Below the pieces are notes generated by a model. It made no database searches. It worked only from the letters and a program-made list of their open reading frames with translations, and was not told where the DNA came from. The position numbers and the translations under genes are program-made. Positions 22,138 to 32,742 of a DNA stretch of 64,000 bases are shown piece after piece. Positions within the stretch are counted from its first letter, which is position 1. Every line of letters starts with the position of its first letter. Source of the stretch: Bathynomus jamesi (taxonomy: Eukaryota > Arthropoda > Malacostraca > Isopoda > Cirolanidae); contig JAJOZX010002708.1 in NCBI GenBank assembly GCA_023014485.1, forward strand, positions 1-64,000, written 5' to 3'.

Positions 22138-24898
22138 AACAGTTTTATGTCCTTGGTCTATGCCTGATTCACTTTTCATAAACTTCTGCAACATTCGTGG
22201 CCTTTCCTCAGATTTTCAATCTGTTCAACACCACCTCTCCCCTCTAAACCTCACCTTCCCTTCCTCACTGAAACTCAGGTGTCTGGGACGACTGAGAGCA
22301 AACCCTTTTCTGTAACCTCTTACTTTCTCTATACTCATTTTTACTCCAAAGATGGATGTTGCGTATCTGTGCGCAATGACCTAACTTGTTATTGTATTCC
22401 CAAACTCGAATCCTCCGAATTCTATACCCTCTGGCTAAATACATCTGTGCTGTCTACCTTTCTCCTAATTCTACTGAGTATCCAAAACACTTTAACTACC
22501 TTACTTCCAAAGTGGAATACATTCTATTCAACTCTTCCTTTGCTAAGATCTTCATTTAAGGATATTTCAATGCTTTCCTCCCATTTCACTAACATCACTG
22601 GTGAACTAGTTTACAACTTTCCTATCCTGAATGACCTAGAGCAGATTGTACAGCACCCTACTCGTATCCCCGATCGCCTTGGAGATAGGCCCAACATTCT
22701 GGATTTATATCTTACCTCTCATCCTTCTTCTTTCTCAAACTTTTTCCTTCGTGTGCTCCTCCGACCACAATCTTATATCTGTTTCCTGTCCTCTCGCTCC
22801 ATTTCAGCCTTTGGCACTTTGGTGCCGCTGATTGTGAGGCGCTCAGGCATGGAGGCTTACATTCCATATTCTATGCCTACTACTAATACAAAAACCTTGA
22901 TTTAACTTTACTTGTTCTAATGCTATCCGCAACAGAGAGGAGGCGTTCAGAAGGTACCGTCGCCATCCAACTCCTGTCTCTCAGCTTATATATCTGTTCG
23001 AAATCAAGCAAAATCTGTTTTTCGACTCGCCGAAAATTCCTTCATCCGACAAAAATGTGAAAACTATTCAATTCTAATTCTTCTCGCTATTTACGGCATC
23101 TAGCCAAGGACCTCTCCAACAACTTTTTAATTCTTCTTCTTTCCCTCCTCTTTTCCATTCCGACGACTCAGTTGCCGTCTCTTCTCCTGATAAAGCTGAA
23201 CTTTTCACTCACACTTTCGCCTCCAACACAACCCTGGATGATTCCGGTGCTGTTCCCCATTTCTTCTCTCTGACTTAATTATCTCTGAAATTAGAATCTC
23301 TTCAAAAGATGTTCTTTCTGCCCTATGTGGGATCAACTCTAGGAAGGCGTACGGTCTCTGCTTCTGTGCTGACACCCTGCCTAGGCAAACCCTTTCGTCT
23401 TTGTCTTTCATCTTTCATCTCGTACTTTTCGTTCCTATTGGAAGTTCGCTTTCATTCAGCCTGTCCCGAAGAAGAGTGACCGCTCTCAACCCTGCAACTA
23501 TCGTCCAACTGCTCTGATTTCTTGTCTTTCTTGTCATCTCAATGTAAAGTAAATTTTTTTAATTTATCCTAATAGGAAAATTCTTAAACACCTCTCTTCT
23601 CACAATCTTTCAAATCGTCAGTATGGGTTCCGCAAGAGAAGCGCTACTGGCGATCTTCCTGCATATCTTTTTGACTTCGTCATCATCCTTTCGGGATTTC
23701 GATGAAACCTTTGCTATTGCGCTAGACATATCAAAAGCCTTTGATAGAGTCTGCCACAAATCTTTAATCTCCAAACTGTCCTCCTTCGGTTTTTATCTTT
23801 CTATCTGTGCTTTCATCTCTGACTTCCTTTCTGGCCGATCTATAGCTGCGGTTGTAGATGGACACTGTTCTTCTTCTAAAGCTATTAACAGTGGTGTTAC
23901 TCAGGGTTCTGTCCTGTCACCCACTCTTTTTCTTTTATTTATCGATGATCTATTGTGATTTATCAATAATCTTTTATGATTCCACTCTTCACTTCTCCAC
24001 CCGCTTCACAAAGCGTCCTTCTTAACAGTCGCTCTATGCTTCGCCTAGGACGGCTATGGTACACCTGACCTCTGATCTATCTACTATGTCTGAATTGAGC
24101 AGAGAAAACCTTGTGACTTTAAATGCCTTAAAATCTCAGTTTCTGCAGCTGTCTACTCGTTACAATCCTCCACATGACTATCCCCTTACCTTCAGCAATA
24201 CACAATTCAATCCTCCCTCTTCTCTTAACATTCTTGGCGTTTTCTTTTCTCGTGATTTTTTATGGAAAGATCATACTGTATATACTCTCCTTCCAAAATA
24301 GCTTCAAAGAGGTTAGGTGTGTTGTATCGGCTCCGCAGTTTCTTCAACCCCACTCAGTTGTTGTCTGTGTAGAAGAATCTTGTCCACCCCTGTTTGGAGT
24401 ACACTTCTTATGTGTGGAGTGGTTCAACCCACACAGCTCTACTTGACCGGGTGGAATCAAAGGCTTTTCGTCTCATCAATTCCCCGCCTCTTACCCACTG
24501 TCTTGAATTCCTCTCTCTTCGCCGTAATGTTGCCTCACTCTCTCTTTACTATCGTTATTATAACGGACAATGCTCTTCTGGACTTTCTAATTGCATGTTT
24601 CTTCCTTTAAAGAGAGCGCGCAGTACCAGACTTTCGACACATTCTTATTGCTTTTCTGTCCATTTCTCTAATGCAAGGGTTAATCGGTATTTTCAATCTT
24701 TCATCTACTCAACCGGTCAACCCTGGAACAACTTTCATCAATCCCTCTTTCTCCCTGTCTCTGACCTTCAATATTTCAAACGCAGTGTCCAGACATCTCG
24801 AAAACCCTGGACCTTGAATTTGGCTCTATTCTTTTTTTATGGGAAGTGTGCTTTTGCGGGCATCTGTCCTTGTCCCCTCCTTCCTACATAAGAAAAAG
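22138..24898 (+). mobile_element. LINE inserted into the esterase-like ORF1
   Basis: A LINE ORF2 starts within the reading frame of the preceding ORF1-like gene. Its own end (TGTCCCCTCCTTCCTACATA) directly precedes the rest of that gene. The endonuclease is only partly readable ([17 protein letters not shown], about 22180; [18 protein letters not shown], about 22680). RT and C-terminus follow. A related copy on the minus strand lies at 61804-62975. No target duplication was identified. Confidence 0.75.
23580..24890 (+). pseudogene. LINE reverse transcriptase and C-terminal domain
   Basis: The RT catalytic region has IALDISKAFDRVCHKSLISK (block A aspartate) and then INSGVTQGSVLSPTLFLLFI. IDDLL follows immediately, but the YADD-bearing segment (about 23950-24050) is broken by stops. 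Further on come NILGVFFSRDFLWKDH (about 24225) and the thumb. The C-terminal RARSTRLSTHSYCFSVHFSN and NRYFQSFIYSTGQPWNNF run to a stop near 24889. There are at least three frame changes. This C-terminal family is abundant in crustacean genomes, as far as I recall. Confidence 0.8.
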
Positions 24899-25020
24899 AA
24901 GGATGAGGAGATGATTTTAATGTAAAAAGGGATCTTTATCTTTGGAGTAAGGATGGACTGCATCTGAATAGTCAGATGTTTGGAAGAAAAAGTGAGGGCT
25001 TTCAGGAATTACTTACTTTA
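24899..25020 (+). pseudogene. Resumed end of the interrupted esterase-like ORF1
   Basis: The short frame reads DFNVKRDLYLWSKDGLHLNS and ends shortly afterwards. DGLHLN corresponds to the D.vHLN catalytic block at the end of SGNH hydrolases, which the fragment before 22137 lacks. Together with the LINE ends, this shows that the gene was split by the LINE at 22138-24898. Confidence 0.6.
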
Positions 25021-25199
25021 GGTTAACAAAGGGCATAAATCCTCAGGGTACATGTAAAATTACTAATACTCTTGTGGTCACAAAGACAGATTATTATAGG
25101 AATAGGTATATCAGCAGTCTGATATGAGACTGGTATGAGTGAATGTGTTGGTCAGTTATAAAATGTTTATTTATCCACTGAAAGTTAATGACTTTGTTC

Positions 25200-25600
25200 T
25201 GGCATTTGTAAATGAAAATAAAATATGCCAGTGTGATTACATTTTTGAGCTTTACTTGTTTTATCTCTTTAAAACTTGAATGATAATGGAAATCAGCATC
25301 AGATAATAATTTAATTGCTCGTTTTTAAATTATAAAAATACTGTTTAAACTGTTGTTAATAGAATTCCAGTATAAAGGGTGGAGTACGTTATATAAGGAA
25401 GAACAAGAGCATGATACAGAATTAATAAAACCTGTTTCGAGATTACATTTCTAAGGTTAAACATTATAGCACCGCTCCTAAATTTCTTTCTGAAAACAAG
25501 AAACTCTTTCTCAAATGTGGATTTCTCACTTAATGCATTATCATTTGAGGACCGTGTATGAGAATGAGAATGACACTGAGTGAGAATTGTAGTCCACATT
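25200..25600 (-). pseudogene. LINE RT thumb fragment
   Basis: The minus frame includes LRNVISKQVLLILYHALVLP followed by YITYSTLYTGI, the conserved segment after the RT palm in CR1/L2/Rex-type LINEs (LPKKVLLLLYYSLVHPYLTY-like). Upstream and downstream parts are not recognisable. Confidence 0.55.
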
Positions 25601-25777
25601 TATTATGACCAAATTTCAGGGACTGAAACAATTACGTCATGAAAGAATCATTTATTTTTTAACTCATTTCAGGGAATTGAAATAATTGTCGACGAAAGTG
25701 GTTGGAACGTCTTCCAATTTAGTCTTCGAGAAAAATAAAAGAAAATTACTTCTTCCCCAAAACCAATTTCAGACATA

Positions 25778-25832
<55 letters not shown>
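25778..25832. repeat. (TTA)n followed by (TA)n
   Basis: Compound microsatellite. The Tigger-type element at 25927 begins 95 bp further on. Confidence 0.95.
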
Positions 25833-25837
<5 letters not shown>

Positions 25838-25926
25838 ATATAGTGTCGGGGGGAAGCAAAAACTACTTTTGTTTGCTTTTATCTAATAGAAAATCCTATA
25901 AGCTTTGGTAAAGTATTTATTATATA

Positions 25927-26423
25927 CAGCCATCTCCCGGTTAACGACATACTCGTTTATCGACCAACCGCAGATACGACCGCGACCGATCGTACCGATT
26001 TCTGGAAATCATACAATGTTTTGCATTGTATAAAAAACATTGCAACTGCTTGGGAGGATGTTACTGCGAAGTGTATGAAAGGCATTTGGAAGAAGTGCCT
26101 AAAACGATCTGTGGGTAATTTCGAAGGCTTAGATAAGTTTGAAAATGTCGATGAAATTAATAGAAAAATAGTGTTACTCGCCAATACCCTCAATTTAGAA
26201 GTAGAAGTGGAAGATGTGGAAAACTTAGTGGAATACCAAGAGGGAGAGCTGACAAACGAAGAGCTGATAGAGTTGGAAGAACAACAGCATTTGGAGGAAG
26301 AAGAAAGAATAGAAGAAAAAGAAGACGCACCAAAGCCGTAAAACAAGGCTTTCGTTTACCGACCATTTCGTTTACCGACCTGGTCGTCGGAACGGAACCC
26401 GGTCGTTAAACGGGGGATGCCTG
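25927..26423 (+). mobile_element. Tigger-like element, 5' part of the transposase deleted
   Basis: TA flanks at 25925-25926 and 26424-26425. The left end is CAGCCATCTCCCGGTTAACG and the right end in reverse complement is CAGGCATCCCCCGTTTAACG. Subterminal repeats of TTTACCGACC type occur inside. The interior encodes only the C-terminal part of a transposase (26021-26341). The element is therefore an internal-deletion derivative of a pogo/Tigger transposon. Confidence 0.88.
26021..26341 (+). pseudogene. Tigger transposase C-terminus
   Basis: The frame starts in TAWEDVTAKCMKGIWKKCL, matching the AW..v....l...WrKlwp segment after the DDE domain of TIGD1/jerky-like transposases. It continues with DEINRKIVLLANTLNLEVEV and a highly acidic tail (ELTNEELIELEEQQ, then EEEERIEEKEDAPKP). 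The DNA-binding domain and the catalytic DDD residues are absent. The methionine is internal, so this is a remnant and not a small gene. Confidence 0.75.
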
Positions 26424-26477
26424 TAGTGTAAAAGCAAAATAATATTGTATACGTATAGTTGAAATATATAAAATTGA

Positions 26478-26605
26478 TCGGATCATGTCAAGAATAGCGA
26501 ACCCAACACCTGCAGGGTTCGCTATTCTTGACAAGAGAATTTTTGGGTTCGCTATTCTTGACATGGTAAAATTGGGTTCGCTATTCTTGACATGGGAACT
26601 CCTCA
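26478..26605. repeat. Minisatellite, GGGTTCGCTATTCTTGACA unit, cluster 1
   Basis: About four units of roughly 33 bp containing GGGTTCGCTATTCTTGACA with spacers ATGGTAAAATT, AAGAGAATTTTT and ATGGGAACTCC. One further unit at the left is in opposite orientation (TGTCAAGAATAGCGAACCC). A second cluster lies at 27053-27172. Confidence 0.85.
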
Positions 26606-26704
26606 AGGACGTTTTCATAACTTCAGACGGTAGGTTTATGTTTCCCAATTTTAAGTAATTAGTTAAGGACGTATTAAATGCTTTTATATTAGTCTTTTTT
26701 TATT

Positions 26705-26935
26705 TAACCAAACTAGCACGACTTAACCTAACCAATCGTCAATGCCGTACAGTATAAAGAATCCTCTTCTCTTAATATATAAAAATAAATAAATAAAAAA
26801 AATTTATTGTTTTTATTTATTTTTTTAGGTTAATTGTACGCCCTTGACGATTGGTTAGGTTAAGTCGTGATAGTTTGGTTAATTTTTGCTACCCGCGACC
26901 CGCACGAAGGGCGGGTCTTAGGCTAGTTGTAACAT
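26705..26935. mobile_element. Dispersed repeat of the CCTTGACGATTGG family
   Basis: Has the core in inverted halves: CACGACTTAACCTAACCAAT near 26718, and TACGCCCTTGACGATTGGTT then AGGTTAAGTCGTGATA near 26838. An AT-rich middle separates them. Same family as the complete MITE at 18199-18401, but clear terminal repeats are missing here. Confidence 0.6.
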
Positions 26936-27052
26936 AAGAGAAATTGTAATATTTTAATATTTATTATATAAACAAATTTATAAATGCAAATAAATAAAAT
27001 AAGTATTTTTACAATAATAGGACTACCAATCTCAATAGAGACATGATATTTA

Positions 27053-27172
27053 TATTGGGTTTGCTATTCTTGACATGGGAACTTTTGGGTTCGCTATTCT
27101 TGACAAGGGAATTTTTGGGTTCGCTATTCTTGACATGGTAAAATTGGGTTCGCTATTCTTAACATGATCCAA
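27053..27172. repeat. Minisatellite, GGGTTCGCTATTCTTGACA unit, cluster 2
   Basis: About four units with the same consensus and spacer variants as at 26478-26605 (ATGGGAACTTTT, AAGGGAATTTTT, ATGGTAAAATT). The order of spacer variants is shared in part between the clusters, suggesting duplication of a block. Confidence 0.85.
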
Positions 27173-27179
27173 TTGATCT

Positions 27180-28520
27180 TTTAATTCCAATTCCAATTCT
27201 TTATTTTTTTCAATTGACGGTACAAAGAGAATACAAATATAGTTTTCAGTATAAAGGATATACAATTTGACTGCTACATCAAAGAAACGCAAAATATTAG
27301 GCAGTGTGAGTTAACTTTGTAATTATATACAATTTACATTCGCAGAGTCACGATATTTACAAGAGTATAGGTATAACAGTATACATTGTTTAATAGTGTA
27401 TTAAGTTTAAAATAAGGTAAACAGTTTTAATTTAAAGAAAAAATTGTATATTTACGCCGCATGTACATTACAAGGTAGTTTTTTAAAAGGTTTTAGGAGA
27501 AATAAAGAAAAAGTAAGGGGGAAGGGGGCTTCTTCATGAGATCAGAAAAAGCGAAGTTCAGAAAATATAGGATCATGCCGTGGGATAGAAAACACCCCCT
27601 TCGGGAGAAGTCTACTTCGTAGCAGAAACCCTCCATCAACTCCATTCTTGTATGTTCGAAACTGAAGATGATACACATGATGAAAAGAGAGGAAGAAGAA
27701 GAAGAGAGAACAGAAGACTCGTTTAAAGCTAAAAGAAGCTGCTCCAAAGAAGGACCAAACTCCTTTTGTTTCAACCTCAATCCTTGGACCAGAGACGGAG
27801 CAGCAATTCTTCCCCAAAATTAATTTTTTACAGTAAAATCAAATATGCTAATTTTTTGTAACGGAAAAACATAAAACATAAAATTTTGATACCAGCCACC
27901 CCCTTCACCCAAATCCTGGAGGAGCCCATGGATGTGCCACCATTTCCCCACCCCCCAACTCCAAGGTGATTCAGGGGACAGGGCTATCTTCCTCCACCTT
28001 GGAGGAAACCGGAGCAAACCGGCCATTCAAGTGACCTAACCAGGCATTCAATTAACCTGGGCCCGCACAGCAACCTCGTATCCGGGCGTCATGAGCGGTG
28101 TAAACTAGATAACGGTTATGCGCCATGCAAACTAGTGCGCATATGAATGCAATTTTTTTTTCGTATGTTGCGCATATTTCTCCAGGAAAATAATGTCATT
28201 TTCGTTATTAGAATATAAACATTTATTAATATGCAAATTTTCAGCTAAATCCCGTGGGGTCGTCCATTTGGAAAAGATCCGAAATGATTCCCACCAATCT
28301 CAAAACATGTTTGTAAACGAAAAAGCAGGTTTCTTTGAATGTTCCTCAACATATTTGGCCTGATGGAGACATAACTAAATAGACATTGCTTATGTTCCTA
28401 TGATGCGTGACTTTATGGACACCCTGTATGTACATAATTAAGCATATAAAAACAATATTTAATAGTCTTTTTATTTCAAATGTTCAAAATATTCACCAAT
28501 TACCCTCCAAAGTTTGGAAA
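27180..28520. other. Stretch without a supported gene
   Basis: Short minus-strand open frames (27493-27780, 27542-27817, 27820-28026) show no family motif. A single mariner-type end (GACACCCTGTATG, near 28420) has no partner nearby. GGCATTCAATTAACCTGGGC near 28043 resembles the flank of the dispersed repeat at 29935. Confidence 0.6.
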
Positions 28521-28524
28521 CGAC

Positions 28525-29452
28525 CTCTCAAAAGTTTGGAAGCGCATGTAAGTTTTTCGTTCATGTTTCACACTTGATGATAAGGCGTCATATCCTGCAT
28601 GGAATCGATCTGTAGATCCATATTATATGTAGAACACTTCATAATTTAATATGGTGAGGTTGATTTTCACTTTCCTTTCAGAGTAAATATAAAAATGGCC
28701 CTTAGAGGTGACTTAAATTACCTTAAAATGGGCACGATATAGAGTGGTCCGTTTGGATGGTGCCTTAGTTACCAAAGTCGCCGAGATTGTCCATGTTTCA
28801 AGGAAACTATAACTTCCAAGGTCATGATACCATGGACAGCAATAAAAGGGTGCAGAAAAGCATAATAGTGAGCACAAAGCAACATTGAAGAAATGATTTG
28901 TAAATTGTGAGCGGAAGACAGTTACAGCAAAATCTTTTCAGAGCTTAATTAAAAGTAGCCTGCAACGACGACCATGCACCGTCGCAGTCAAAGTAACTAG
29001 AAGAGACCTAAACAAATAAGATTTGGTGCTGTAGGCTTCCGATCACGCTTCACAACTCGTGACAATGATGTTTTGTCACATTGTTTCAGTGTTAGTTTCC
29101 GCTCACTATTGTGCTTATTTGATGAAATTTATATTTTTGTCACTTCTCTTCTTGCTGCAATCCTCCGCACACTATCCTTCGCGAAACATAGACAACCTCG
29201 GTGACTAAGGCACCAGCCAAACAGGCCCCTATAATATCATCTCAATTTTAACGTAATTTACATCTCGTCTAAGGGCCATTTTTATATTTACTCTGAAAGG
29301 GAGTAAAAAATCAACCTCAGCATATTAAAATATTAAGTATTCTACATAGTATAATATGGAACCATAGATCGATTCGATATAGGCTATGACGCCTTTTCAA
29401 GAAGTGGTGAAGCATGAACGAGAAACTTACAGGTGCTTCCAAACTTTTGAGC
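28525..29452. mobile_element. Large foldback element with ~380-bp inverted arms
   Basis: The left arm starts CTCTCAAAAGTTTGGAAGCG and the right arm ends with its inverse (CTTCCAAACTTTTGAG). Similarity continues inward for about 380 bp. It includes AAAAATGGCCCTTAGA, TGGTGCCTTAGT and CATAATAGTGAGC, each with a matching inverse on the right. The centre is about 150 bp. CAAAAGTTTGGAAGC resembles a Tc1-type terminus, so it may derive from the end of a Tc1-like transposon duplicated head to head. No open frame is supported. Confidence 0.82.
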
Positions 29453-29469
29453 GGTAGTACATATTCTGT

Positions 29470-29930
29470 CTATAATTAATAGTAAAATTATTAATAATCA
29501 TAATTAATAGTAAAAAAAATAGTAACGGTATTAATAATAATAGTAATAATAATAATAATAATAATGGTTATGATAGTAACGGTAATAACAAGAATTGTGG
29601 TGGGGGAAAAAATACTTATTTGTAGGAATGAGGACGGAAAAATTAAACTGGATTATAAAGAGGTAAACTGGTGAAATATTGAAATCTTAACTACAAAACA
29701 AGGAAAAGATAAGGTATTAAAAGGTTTTCCCAATTTTATTCTGGTTTGGTTTTTTAGGGAGGTTTATTCTACCTTAAGACGTACTCTTCTTTAAATTCTA
29801 TTCAGTTTGAGTTTACAAATACAGTTTTTCCGTGTTGAGTCTACAAATATCGTATATATAGAAAATATTCTAAACAAAATATATACAGGCCTGTATACGG
29901 ACGGTCTGCGATTGCGGATACTTGTGGGTT
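29470..29930. other. Gene-free stretch with TAA-rich simple repeat
   Basis: An (AAT)n-like tract at about 29520-29565. Nothing else recognised. Confidence 0.7.
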
Positions 29931-29934
29931 TTGG

Positions 29935-30115
29935 TCTAACTTTTGCTAACTGTACGCCCTTGACGATTGGTTACTAGATTAAGTCGTGATATTTTCGTTA
30001 GTTTACTGTCAAAACTAACGAAAATATCACAACTTAAGCTAACCAATCGTCAAAGGCGTACAGTTGACCTAACTGGTTATTCAATTAACCGGGCATTCAA
30101 TAATTTCCCCGTAGG
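29935..30115. mobile_element. Dispersed repeat of the CCTTGACGATTGG family, palindromic copy
   Basis: TACGCCCTTGACGATTGGTT, then TGATATTTTCGTTAGTTT, is followed by its inverse (AAACTAACGAAAATATCA, then CCAATCGTCAAAGGCGTACA). This forms a near-perfect palindrome around 30006. The flank GGCATTCAAT also occurs beside other copies. Confidence 0.7.
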
Positions 30116-30224
30116 TTGCCTTTGTTGATTGTTTAAGCGTGGTATTTTTATCACGGGCTTCTGCTAGTAATGTCTTATTTTTTGTTAATTTTTCCACTTT
30201 CAACCCTATTTTCTTGATATTATT

Positions 30225-30409
30225 CAAAGGTGGGCAGTTGCGCCGCAAAAAGTTGCGGCGCAACTTGCGGCGCAACATTTTTGGTTGCGCTTGCGCTTGC
30301 GGCGCAACTTTTTGAAAAGGGTTGCGCTTGCGCGTGCGGCGCAACTATTTCAGCAGAGTTGCGGTTGCGGTTGCGGCGCTACAAAAATCGTTGCGCGTGC
30401 CCACCACTG
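30225..30409. mobile_element. hAT-type MITE filled with TTGCGGCGCAA repeats
   Basis: A perfect 8-bp duplication ATATTATT lies at 30217-30224 and 30410-30417. The ends are CAAAGGTGGGCAGTTGCGCC and, in reverse complement, CAGTGGTGGGCACGCGCAAC, which fits hAT termini (CA.TGGTGGGC type). The interior is GC-rich, unlike all its surroundings. It consists of reiterated GTTGCG and GGCGCAAC motifs able to form many alternative hairpins. No coding sequence; short open frames on both strands are artefacts of the repeat. Confidence 0.88.
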
Positions 30410-30417
30410 ATATTATT

Positions 30418-30835
30418 TTTAATTTCTCTAAACTAAAATGTATTATTCTGAAATGTAATAAAACTAACTAAATAAAAAAGCTGGTTTTTGTTTTTTCCGC
30501 CGGCATCAAACCAAAAAGATCAATAGTTTCTTTAAAAAACAAAAATAAATCAATAAATGTTTAAAATGTTTAAAATATTAAATAATTAATAAATTAAAAG
30601 ATTAAAAATTTGAAAATCTTAAAATTGGCAGATTAAAATGGAATAAGAAAATAAAACTTACCAAGAATGTTATCGTGGTGTGTATGAATATAGATAATGA
30701 TATTTAAAAAAAAATATTGAAATACAATAGCTATAAAAAGAATTAATATGAGCACATAAAAACTTAAAAATTATCATGTAATTGCGAGATTAAATTCTAA
30801 AACGTAATCGTTCAGAGCGGGTTTGCTTTTCCGAA
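30418..30835. other. Gene-free AT-rich stretch
   Basis: No open frame or repeat family recognised. Confidence 0.7.
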
Positions 30836-30839
30836 TATA

Positions 30840-31300
30840 TTGATATATACTGTAAATATTCTAAAATGTGGAGGTCAGGAAGTCGCAAGTTGATTACCAT
30901 TTGTGGTGTTTATAATTCGAAAGAGAAAGGGTCAATGGGATGGTCTGCGGCAAGACACTGCTCTCTTATTGAAGATTTTGAAAGGCTATTTAGGGACGTG
31001 ATGCGCTACTGGAATTTCTTCGATGCTCATCTATCCTAAGTTTGTATTGGCGACAGGTACTACCAATATAATTCGCCTGACAGCGAGTACATTTAAAGGA
31101 ATAGACAATGGATGAGATCAGAGCATCGGATAATTTTTCTTTATGAAGAAAGTAAGAATTAATACTATGGGAATTTGTAAATATGAACCGGAAAACAATT
31201 TGAGGGTTTAACGATGCAAGGAGGATGAATAGGTCAGTCTGTAGTTTCAGACTTAAATACTTATAAAAATGAAATTTAAAATATTGGATATTTTTTGCAA
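30840..31300 (-). pseudogene. Penelope-like GIY-YIG endonuclease fragment
   Basis: In broken minus frames: VYSFKCTRCQANYIGSTCRQ (about 31090-31035), the CxxC followed by a clear YIGST motif of the GIY-YIG core. RIDEHRRNSSSASRP comes next, then ADHPIDPFSFRI and DLHILEYLQYI with the downstream histidine and glutamate. At least two frameshifts. Upstream (31130-31300) the frames give a LQTDLFILLASLNPQIVF-like linker. Intact, it would be the DNA-nicking domain of the element. Confidence 0.72.
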
Positions 31301-31329
31301 AAGTTGGAATATTATGAATCGGTTGATAG

Positions 31330-31776
31330 ATTTTATCGAGAAACTCTTTGATGGATGCTACACATAATTATAAACTTGCAACTTTTTAGTCCTTTTTAAC
31401 TAACGAAACAACTACCGAATACACTGCCCCTAATTCCTATGATTTTGTTAAATATATACTTTCTGTTAATAACGCTATCAACTTCTCCATGAGCAGTTTT
31501 AATATAGAATCTCTTTATACTTGTATCTCTATAGATGAGGCTCTTAATATCTGCATAAGTAATATATACAACAATAAAGACAATTTTTTAAACCTTAATG
31601 ATTGGCAAGAATTTTCCAAACTTTTGACTTTGGTAGCTACCGATACGTTTTTCTTAGTTAATGTACTGTATAAACAGACTGATTCTTTAGCTATGACTGG
31701 GAGGAACAGAAACATCTGGAGTAGGTTGCGTGGAATTTTGGTTTTGCAAGCTTACGCTACCAGATTAGCGAGTTGA
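31330..31776 (+). pseudogene. Penelope-like reverse transcriptase fragment
   Basis: The plus frame contains SSFNIESLYTCISIDEALNI (block A of Penelope-type RTs, SFDVESLFTSIP). After FSKLLTLVATDTFFLVN comes VLYKQTDSLAMTG (block B, YKQ.DGLAMG). The catalytic aspartate of block A appears as N in FNIESL, and the YxDD block is missing. It abuts the oppositely oriented endonuclease piece at 30840-31300, so two truncated copies lie tail to tail. Confidence 0.8.
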
Positions 31777-31855
31777 CGCATTAAAAGTAACTACGGATTT
31801 TTTAAAACTTTAGAAGACTTTAGAAAACTTGTATTTCGACCTTAGAAGGAGAATA

Positions 31856-31862
31856 TTTATTA

Positions 31863-31898
<36 letters not shown>
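31856..31898. repeat. (TTA)n microsatellite
   Basis: TTA triplets with one early interruption. Confidence 0.95.
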
Positions 31899-31899
<1 letters not shown>

Positions 31900-32223
31900 A
31901 CTCTAAAACATATAAATGAGAGAAAAACAATAAGATAAATGTATTGGGTGGACTTACATAAAAACTTCAAAGGCCACATCGAACGCATTAAATAAACTAC
32001 CTATTTTTCACTCGCATATTGTACATACCACATCCCTAAATATATATAATTTTCAGTCTTATTACAACCTTGCACACCTTTACATCCTATATAAGATCGC
32101 AGTTTGGGAAAATAGATGTAATCTGCTCCTTTAAACTGTTGCATAAAAAAAAACCATTCCAGAATCATATCAGGTGCTAAAATCAAGCGCGAAAACACGT
32201 CTTATTTCGAGATCATTAAAAAC

Positions 32224-32410
32224 TACTTAAGCCCAAGGAACTTATAAGGGACAAGTAACTTATAAGGGACAAGGAATTTATAAGGGACAAGTAACTTATA
32301 AGGACAAGTAACTTATAAGGAACAAGGAATTTATAATGGACAAGTAACTTATAAGGGACAAGAAATTTATAAAGGACAAAGAACTTATAAGGGACAATAA
32401 ACTTATAAAG
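32224..32410. repeat. 18-bp minisatellite ACTTATAAGGGACAAGT
   Basis: About ten degenerate units of AACTTATAAGGGACAAG with variants AATTTATAAGGG and AACTTATAAGGA. The minus open frame through it has the repetitive pattern YKFLVPYKLLV and is not treated as a gene. Confidence 0.88.
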
Positions 32411-32687
32411 CATGATAATTATTACTTCCAAAAATGTAATTCCTTACGCATGAAATATCATTAAGAAGATTTCTCTCGTACGAAGGAGTTGCGAATAGTA
32501 GTAAATTTTTATGGGAAAAGCAATAATTTTTATTACCTGAAACTTGACAGTTTTTTAGATATAATCTCTAAAATTCTATACCTTTACTACGATAATATTC
32601 TATATTTAATTATCCTTTGCACAAATAAAAATATTTGAATAGGAATTATGTTAAAATAAAACTAATCATTGTTCCACACTTTTTCTT

Positions 32688-32742
32688 CTTCCTCTTCTTC
32701 TTCTTCCTCTTCTTCTTCTTCCTCTTCTTCTTCATTTCCATT
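32688..32742. repeat. (TTC)n/(CTT)n polypyrimidine tract
   Basis: CTTCTTCCT-type hexamers on the plus strand. An imperfect microsatellite with mirror symmetry. Confidence 0.92.

Noticed and set aside
26478..26605. TTGACA in the minisatellite as a bacterial -35 promoter box
   Set aside because: The context is eukaryotic and no matching downstream element or gene exists.
27493..28026. Minus-strand open frames of 68-95 residues as host exons
   Set aside because: No conserved motif, no consistent splice sites, and low-complexity Ser/Phe content.
28405..28430. A complete mariner ending at GGACACCCTGTA near 28420
   Set aside because: No matching opposite end or transposase remnant was found upstream.
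30081..30436. Cysteine- and alanine-rich frame and basic minus frame over the GC-rich MITE
   Set aside because: Both are read-throughs of the TTGCGGCGCAA repeat inside a defined hAT-type MITE.
32224..32410. Possible CRISPR-like array (short regularly spaced units)
   Set aside because: Units are directly adjacent with no unique spacers, and the context is an animal genome. It is a minisatellite.
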